The notes beneath the pieces were generated by a model, which was not told the DNA's origin, made no database searches, and saw only the letters and a list, made by a program, of their open reading frames with translations. Shown here piece by piece: positions 58,754-64,000 of a stretch of 64,000 bases of DNA. A program made the translations under genes and the position numbers. Source of the stretch: Nitrospirota bacterium (GTDB lineage: Bacteria; Nitrospirota; Thermodesulfovibrionia; Thermodesulfovibrionales; Magnetobacteriaceae); the NCBI GenBank assembly GCA_015233725.1, contig JADFXD010000005.1, positions 1-64,000 of the forward strand, read 5' to 3'. Position 1 is the stretch's first letter, and each line of letters opens with the position of its first letter.

Positions 58754-61032
58754 TACATGCAGACGCGCCTGACTTGTTGTAGATTTGTCAGGCCTTGTAT
58801 GACCTTATCCACGCCGTCCTGGAAGAGGGTCTTCATGCCATCGACGATAGCCTGGTCTCTGATCAGCTCCATGAGGGCCTTTTTCTGTATCAGCTTTTTG
58901 ATTGGATGGGTGCCAACGAGCAGCTCGTGGATGCCTGCCCTGCCCCTGTAGCCGGTGTTATTACACTTGTCACAGCCCTTTGGTTTGTACAGTGTGAATT
59001 TATCGTCATAGATGATTCCAAGCTCGGGGAAATATTGCCTGCCGTAGGCATCTACCAGCTCATCAAACTCCTCCTGGTCGGGGTGATAGGGTTGCTTGCA
59101 GTCCTTACACAGGGTGCGCACCAGACGCTGTGCCAGGACACCCAGGAGTGCATCGGCAAAGTTAAAGGGGTCAAGCCCCATGTCAATGAGCCTGGTAATG
59201 GTCTCCGGGGCGCTGTTGGTGTGCAGCGTGCTAAAGACAAGGTGCCCCGTTAACGAGGCCTCAATGCCCGTGGCTGCGGTCTCGTGGTCTCTCATCTCAC
59301 CGACCATAATCACGTCGGGGTCGGCCCGGAGAAATGCACGCATGGCACGGGCAAAATCGAATTTTATCTTTGGCTTGACCTCGACCTGACACAGGCCATA
59401 CTGGGTGATCTCAACGGGGTCCTCGGCCGTCCATATCTTTGTCTCCGGGACGTTGATATGCCCCAGGGCGCTGTGCAGCGTGGTTGTCTTACCTGACCCC
59501 GTCGGCCCCACTACCAGCACCAGGCCATAGGGCTTGGATACTATGTCTTTGAGCTCCTTCAGGTTTCTATCCGAGAGCCTTAGCGCAGTGAGGGGCATGG
59601 GTTCGCTTGCGGCCAGTATCCTCATTACAACGGCCTCGCCTCCTACCGTGGGCAGGGTCGCAACGCGAAGCTCGATCTGCTTATCCTTGTACGTGAACTT
59701 TATCTTACCATCCTGGGGCATCCGTCTTTCAGAGATATCGAGGCTTGACATGATCTTTAGCCTCGAGACGAGGGCGCTGTTGTGAGAGTAGGGTATCTCG
59801 ATGTGCCTCATGCAGGCGCCATCCACCCTGTAGCGTACGTCTACCTTCTTTTTTAACTTACTTGGCTCTATATGTATGTCAGAGGCGCCCTTTTCGTAGG
59901 CGTCTACGATTATCTTGTTTGCCAGCCTGACGATTGCCCCTGCGTTTTCATCAAGATTGCTGTCGGTTCTGTCAACGTCATCCTCTTCTCTGATCTCAAG
60001 CTCGTTTATTATGTCCGATACCGAGGATGTAGGCTTTGCTGAAAACTCGGTGTCTTTTTCAAGGGAGTTGATGAACTTACTGATATCCTCTTTCAGGGCG
60101 ATGTTAAACTCATAGTCATCGGCCTTGATGAGGCTCTTTATCTCGCTTATCTTCATATCGTTGGGGCTGTCAATGGCAATAACCACCTTGCCCCCTATTG
60201 CGGATATGGGTATCCAGTGAGCGTTTTTAAGGTAATTGAGGTTAAGCCCCTTGGCTATGTCTCGGGGGATAAAGTACTTCTCCGAGAACTCTATAAACTT
60301 GTAACCATACGATTGGCTGAGGGCCGCGCCTATATCCTTTTTCAGTACCTTGAACTCCTCCATGAGGATCGTCTCTATCTCTTTCTTGCGCTCTCTGGCT
60401 GCTATAATTGCCCTCTTAAGCTCCTCCTCCGTGATGATGTTCTGCATGACGAGGTAGTTAAAGCGCGTGCTGAGCATCTTTGATTGATTGCGAAAGGCGA
60501 TGCCCAGGATACGTGCTATCTCAACGATATTTTTTTCGTCGTCCTTGCTGAAGGCCTCTTCCTCTTTTTTGTTTATCAGCTGGATGATCCCAAAGAGCCT
60601 GTTTTCAAATCTTATTGGGGTGGCAAGCACCTGCCTGGTTGTAAAGCCGGTCTTTTTATCCCAACTGCTGTCAAAGGTCAGGCGTGGGTTTATGGCCTTG
60701 AGGGTAGCAGTATCGTATACGTCCGGGATGTTGATGGTCTCCAGGGTATAGGCAACGTATCCGGCCAGGCTCGAGGCGGATATTGGGAGCCTTATGCGCT
60801 TGATTTCGGCGCCTACGAGGTGTTTGGAGTACAGCTCGTTCTTTAGGGGGTCTATTGCATAGATAGTTATGCGTTCAGCATCAAAGAGGCTAAGGATGTC
60901 GTTTGTCAGCCTGATAAATATCTCGTCGATATTGCTTACCGAGTTGATCTTGTTGGTGACAGTCTTTAGCCGTTCGTTGTACTGAAGTTTTTTTTCTAAT
61001 TCCTGTACCTTTATGATATCTTCTTTTTTCAT
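58753..61032 (-). CDS. GAF-domain PilB/GspE-type pilus or secretion ATPase
   Basis: 759 residues. GAF domain about 20-185 (FDAERITIYAIDPLKNELYS, VLATPIRFENRLFGIIQLIN), T2SSE N-domain about 190-340 (NIITEEELKRAIIAARERKK), then ATPase: Walker A LVVGPTGSGKTTTLHSAL, Asp box TAEDPVEI, Walker B DPDVIMVGEMRD and HLVFSTLHTNSAPETITRL. A tetra-Cys zinc site CKDC...CDKCNNTGYRGR is present. It drives pilus or secretion assembly. The GAF sensor fused at the front is unusual and suggests small-molecule control. Confidence 0.93.
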   Translation of the reverse strand: MKKEDIIKVQELEKKLQYNERLKTVTNKINSVSNIDEIFIRLTNDILSLFDAERITIYAIDPLKNELYSKHLVGAEIKRIRLPISASSLAGYVAYTLETINIPDVYDTATLKAINPRLTFDSSWDKKTGFTTRQVLATPIRFENRLFGIIQLINKKEEEAFSKDDEKNIVEIARILGIAFRNQSKMLSTRFNYLVMQNIITEEELKRAIIAARERKKEIETILMEEFKVLKKDIGAALSQSYGYKFIEFSEKYFIPRDIAKGLNLNYLKNAHWIPISAIGGKVVIAIDSPNDMKISEIKSLIKADDYEFNIALKEDISKFINSLEKDTEFSAKPTSSVSDIINELEIREEDDVDRTDSNLDENAGAIVRLANKIIVDAYEKGASDIHIEPSKLKKKVDVRYRVDGACMRHIEIPYSHNSALVSRLKIMSSLDISERRMPQDGKIKFTYKDKQIELRVATLPTVGGEAVVMRILAASEPMPLTALRLSDRNLKELKDIVSKPYGLVLVVGPTGSGKTTTLHSALGHINVPETKIWTAEDPVEITQYGLCQVEVKPKIKFDFARAMRAFLRADPDVIMVGEMRDHETAATGIEASLTGHLVFSTLHTNSAPETITRLIDMGLDPFNFADALLGVLAQRLVRTLCKDCKQPYHPDQEEFDELVDAYGRQYFPELGIIYDDKFTLYKPKGCDKCNNTGYRGRAGIHELLVGTHPIKKLIQKKALMELIRDQAIVDGMKTLFQDGVDKVIQGLTNLQQVRRVCM

Positions 61033-61067
61033 GATACCTTTACGCAGAACCTAAGAGTTAGTGTCTA

Positions 61068-62690
61068 TCAGGCTATGGCGTTTCGTGTGATCTCCTCGGC
61101 CTTTTTAAACATGATATCCTTTTCTTGTTCGGAACGTGTCTCGATGTAGAACCTGACCTTTGGCTCCGTACCGGAGGGTCTGATGAGTAACCAGGAGTCA
61201 TCGTTAAAGACGATCTTGGTGCCATCGAGGGTGATGACCTCCTTGATGGTCTTTTTGATGGCCCCAAAGCTGACGGTAGCACCAACCTTCATGGCATCCT
61301 TGATGCTTGAGAGCTTATCCAGGAGGGGTTTGCCTACCAGCGAGCGGTCAACGGCCACGCCGGAGCGGTCGGGATAGAAGTATCCAAACTCATCCTGGAC
61401 CCTCTGGAAGTACTGGCCGATGTTCATACCCGTGACGGCCATCATTTCGATCGCTGCCAGGAGGCCAAAGATGGCGTCCTTTTCAAGCGTGTGATTGTAA
61501 CCCGAGATGCCGTCGCTCTCCTCAAAGGCTATGATGGCCTTGTCATCAGGGGCTGTTGTTGATAGCATATATGGTCTGAAGTTCTTGAAGCCTACCATGG
61601 TTTCTCTTATCCCAAGCCCCAGCTTTTTGGCGATGGCGTTTGCAAAATTGCTGGTCGCCACGGATTTTGTCACCACACCGGAGAGGCCCTTGTACTTGCA
61701 GAAAAAATGCAGGGCCAGGGCGCCAAAGTAGTTCATTGGCAGCTCGGTATAACCATCGGTGAAGCGTATCCTGTCGCCGTCGGGGTCTATGATGACGCCG
61801 AGCTTCAGGGCGGCCTTGCTCTGCCTCAGGGCCTCGGTGACGGGCCTCATGTTTTCCTGAGATGGCTCAGGGGCTATGCCGCCAAAGAGGTTGTCGTCCT
61901 CGGTTCTCATGTAACGGATCTTTTTGCTGTCTCCGAGGAGTCTGTTTGGTCTGCCACGGGAGGCGCCGTGTATGTGGTCGATACAGATAAAGACGTCTTT
62001 TTTGGCTATGAACTCCCTGAGCCTGGCCATGTCAAAGGTCTTTTTTCTGTCTATGAATCTCTGATACAGTGATATAGGGTCTATCCTCTCGTACTCGGAG
62101 GGCTGTTGCTCCGGGATGATGACCTTTTTTGCCATCATGTCGTTACTGAGTCTCTCAATGACCTTTGTGATCTCCGACCCGGCTGGGCCGCCATCGGAGG
62201 GGTTGAACTTGTAACCTGCCCAGGTAGCAGGGTTGTGCGAGGGCGTGAGGTTTATCGAGGCCGCCGCAGAGAGCTCCTCAAGGGCAGAGGAGAACTCCGG
62301 CGTGGTAGTCTCGCCGCTGTAGTAGACCTTTATGCCGTGCTTGTTGAGAAGACCGATGACGACCCTGGCAAACTCCAGCCCCAGGAACCTGTTGTCATGT
62401 CCCACGATAACGCCGCGTCTCTTTATCTCCTCGAAGTCCTTGACTCCCAGCGCCCGCATGACCTCCGGCTCCTGCGCCTTGAACATATCGATAATGGCGG
62501 TGGTGACGATCCTGAGATTGTTAAACGTGTAATCGATGCCGATCTCGCCTCTCCAGCCGGATGTCCCAAACACGACGTTGGTAGTGTCTGGATTGTTCCT
62601 GGCAAACTGCTCTATCTCTGACAGTAGCCCTCTATTTTCCTTAGGGGAAGACAGTATAGCCTTCCAACATTCTCTGGCGCTGTTATACAT
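61068..62690 (-). CDS. Phosphoglucomutase/phosphomannomutase family protein
   Basis: 540 residues, four-domain alpha-D-phosphohexomutase. N-terminal VVFGTSGWRGEIG, active-site phosphoserine INLTPSHNPATWAGYK, metal loop VIIDPDGDRIRFTD, sugar loop AFEESDGISGY, and phosphate loop DDSWLLIRPSGTEPKVRFY. It interconverts hexose-1- and -6-phosphates; glucose is more likely given the window's glucan dikinase. A 59-residue N-terminal extension precedes the usual start. Confidence 0.93.
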   Translation of the reverse strand: MYNSARECWKAILSSPKENRGLLSEIEQFARNNPDTTNVVFGTSGWRGEIGIDYTFNNLRIVTTAIIDMFKAQEPEVMRALGVKDFEEIKRRGVIVGHDNRFLGLEFARVVIGLLNKHGIKVYYSGETTTPEFSSALEELSAAASINLTPSHNPATWAGYKFNPSDGGPAGSEITKVIERLSNDMMAKKVIIPEQQPSEYERIDPISLYQRFIDRKKTFDMARLREFIAKKDVFICIDHIHGASRGRPNRLLGDSKKIRYMRTEDDNLFGGIAPEPSQENMRPVTEALRQSKAALKLGVIIDPDGDRIRFTDGYTELPMNYFGALALHFFCKYKGLSGVVTKSVATSNFANAIAKKLGLGIRETMVGFKNFRPYMLSTTAPDDKAIIAFEESDGISGYNHTLEKDAIFGLLAAIEMMAVTGMNIGQYFQRVQDEFGYFYPDRSGVAVDRSLVGKPLLDKLSSIKDAMKVGATVSFGAIKKTIKEVITLDGTKIVFNDDSWLLIRPSGTEPKVRFYIETRSEQEKDIMFKKAEEITRNAIA

Positions 62691-62840
62691 AAATGATACC
62701 TCCTGAGTTCCTTTAACTCCTTAAAAAAAAGATAACAAATGACCTCTCCAAGCGTCAATCGTTATTAGGATATATAAACGCCACTACCTTTGTCAACAGT
62801 TAAAAAAGAGCGAATAGCTTGAGATGTTAAGGTTGAAATT

Positions 62841-63008
62841 CAGGGCAATCGCATTAGAGAATTTTATGTGCTGCAAATAGTCTGCCTTCGCTGTAAACCC
62901 AAGTATGCGCAAGAAGGGGTCAAGGGGACTGGTCCCCTTGCAGGGGGTTCTGAAGGGGGGCAGCGCCGCCCCTTTTTTTTCTCTTTCTGGTCAAATGCGA
63001 TTGCCCTG
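62841..63008. mobile_element. MITE enclosing module R27: 15-bp perfect TIRs, 10-bp TSD
   Basis: CAGGGCAATCGCATT at the left end is the exact inverse of AATGCGATTGCCCTG at the right end (62994-63008). GGTTGAAATT is directly repeated just outside both (62831-62840 and 63009-63018). The interior is two-hairpin module R27 plus unique DNA. CAGGGC termini and a 10-bp duplication fit ISAs1-type elements; that assignment is inference. A lone right end occurs at 30798-30812. Confidence 0.93.
62913..62985 (+). repeat. Two-hairpin module, copy R27 (forward)
   Basis: GAAGGGGTCAAGGGGACTGGTCCCCTTGCAGGG, GGGGGGCAGCGCCGCCCC, long T run. It lies inside the MITE 62841-63008, upstream of guaA. Confidence 0.92.
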
Positions 63009-63059
63009 GGTTGAAATTCAGTTGCCAAATAGCCATAAGACATGTTATGGTAGAGGGGG

Positions 63060-64000
63060 ATGAATAAGATCGCGATATTAAATGCGGGTGGGCAGTACTG
63101 TCACCTGATTGCGAGGAAGGTCAGGGATCTGGGCGTATTCACGGAGATAGTCGACTTTGACGTTGCCCCCGACAGTCTCAAGGATGTCAGGGGGATAGTG
63201 CTCTCCGGAGGGCCTGATAGTGTGTATATGCCTGATAGTCCGCGGGTCTCGGAGGGGTTGTTTGACCTTGGTATTCCCATCCTGGGGCTCTGTTATGGTC
63301 ATCAGCTCATAGCTCACATGCTCGGTGGCAAGGTGCATGGCGGTGAGGTCAGGGAGTATGGGGTCGCAATCGTTAAGATAGTAAAGAGCGTGGGGCTGTT
63401 TGAGGGCTTAGGCGACACCCAGACGGTGTGGATGAGTCACGGCGACTCGGTTGAGCGGTTACCCGATGGCTTTGAGCTTCTGGCCTCCAGCGATACATGC
63501 AGGGTTGCGGCCATGATGCACCGGCAAAGGGGCATCTATGGCCTGCAGTTTCATCCTGAGGTCGCCCATACAGTCTGTGGGCAGGAGATCATAAGGAACT
63601 TTGTCTTTAACATCTGCAAGGTCACCACAACGGACTGGCAGCCCAAGGACCAGATCGATATCCTTATGAGGAACATAAGGGATAAGGCCAAGGGCAGGAA
63701 GGTCATCTTTCTTGTCAGTGGGGGAGTTGACTCTACCGTGGCATTTTATCTATGCGTCAGGGCGCTCGGTAAGGAAAACGTAAGGGGTATCTACATAGAC
63801 ACCGGGCTTATGCGCAAAAACGAAACGATTAACATTATCAATGATTTCAAGGCCATTGGCGTCGATAACATAGACGTCGTTGACGCAAGCCATAGGTTCA
63901 TAGACGGCATCGGGCAGGAGTGTAATCCTGAGCGTAAGAGGGAGATAATCGGCAGGATGTTTATCGAGGCCGAGGATGACCTGCTTGACAAGATCGAGTC
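63060..64000 (+). CDS. guaA: GMP synthase (5' part, cut by window end)
   Basis: 313 codons visible from ATG 63060 (GAGGGGG upstream); absent from the ORF track because no stop is in the window. Class I amidotransferase domain: ILNAGGQYCHLIARKVRDLG, VLSGGPDSVY, nucleophile GLCYGHQLIAH and FHPEVAHT. ATP-pyrophosphatase P-loop FLVSGGVDSTVAFYLC and IYIDTGLMRKNE. It converts XMP to GMP with glutamine. The usual DFGSQYTQLI N-terminus is NAGGQYCHLI here, a divergent variant. Confidence 0.95.
   Translation, partial: MNKIAILNAGGQYCHLIARKVRDLGVFTEIVDFDVAPDSLKDVRGIVLSGGPDSVYMPDSPRVSEGLFDLGIPILGLCYGHQLIAHMLGGKVHGGEVREYGVAIVKIVKSVGLFEGLGDTQTVWMSHGDSVERLPDGFELLASSDTCRVAAMMHRQRGIYGLQFHPEVAHTVCGQEIIRNFVFNICKVTTTDWQPKDQIDILMRNIRDKAKGRKVIFLVSGGVDSTVAFYLCVRALGKENVRGIYIDTGLMRKNETINIINDFKAIGVDNIDVVDASHRFIDGIGQECNPERKREIIGRMFIEAEDDLLDKIE

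Larger units (their letters stand above)
62691..63059. other. Intergenic region mutase/guaA with MITE
   Basis: 369 nt without a gene. It contains the MITE 62841-63008 with module R27 and a short leader before guaA. GATTAT-type AT-rich sequence near 62730-62780 may hold the mutase promoter; no clean -35/-10 pair was found. Confidence 0.6.

Overview
The window is bacterial chromosome, densely packed, with moderately high GC in most genes and visibly AT-rich patches in accessory modules. Gene content (TatBC, UbiX, ThiC/ThiE/ThiG, GcvH-Lpd, two-subunit GlyQ/GlyS, bacteriohemerythrin, a GAF-PilB type ATPase, one alpha-glucan water dikinase) and the density of GC-rich hairpin repeats suggest a Gram-negative, low-oxygen or anaerobic lineage. 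Nitrospirota (Thermodesulfovibrionia, possibly relatives of the magnetotactic Nitrospirota) is my best guess. This is inference: no 16S rRNA or magnetosome gene is present.

Layout. 0-4 kb: end of an unknown CDS, a beta-barrel-like exported protein, tatB-tatC, dcd, a HAD hydrolase and a DUF2318-type Cys protein. 4-8 kb: a small Cys-rich protein, tRNA-Pro(CGG), bacteriohemerythrin, then nfi plus a B12-binding radical SAM gene, diverging from a small Cys protein plus NifU-like scaffold. 8-14.4 kb: KAP-like ATPase, alpha-glucan water dikinase, and an AT-rich DUF262 + HEPN pair running into the dikinase start codon. 14.4-24.3 kb: a MITE, ribF, a PriA with eroded helicase motifs, a GNAT protein, an aspartic-protease/DUF5678 pair, eno-ftsB-ubiX and gcvH-lpd. 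24.3-30.6 kb: glyQ-glyS and thiG-thiE-thiC. 30.9-36 kb: comM, a DHH phosphoesterase, and an AT-rich pair of OLD-like DUF3696 ATPase plus unknown partner. 36-43 kb: drug-efflux genes (TolC, HlyD, MFS) with a chemoreceptor between them, then a dual-CXXC mini-protein and rpsT. 43-51 kb: SurA-like and VCBS-repeat lipoproteins, a Crp/Fnr regulator and a liv transporter operon without livF but with an HNH gene inside. 51-64 kb: metallophosphoesterase, CopD-like protein, SDR reductase, a dedicated Hsp70 cluster (GrpE-like, Hsp70, 663-aa helical protein, J-like protein), GAF-PilB ATPase, phosphoglucomutase and the 5' part of guaA.

The most distinctive feature is a family of dispersed GC-rich modules. 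I count 23 full and 3 half copies in 64 kb, each with two hairpins and a pyrimidine tract. The hairpins show compensatory base changes between copies. Many copies sit at gene 3' ends like intrinsic terminators. Others lie inside coding sequence (glyS, tolC signal region, livM N-terminus, metallophosphoesterase C-terminus). The same module is enclosed by at least three unrelated terminal inverted repeats, two of them with perfect target-site duplications (8 bp and 10 bp). That suggests a structured passenger shared among several MITE families. Shorter palindromic repeats are also embedded in coding sequences.

Coordinates were read by eye. Starts were moved from the ORF-track start where a Shine-Dalgarno site, family N-terminus or repeat boundary argued for it. 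No database search was run.
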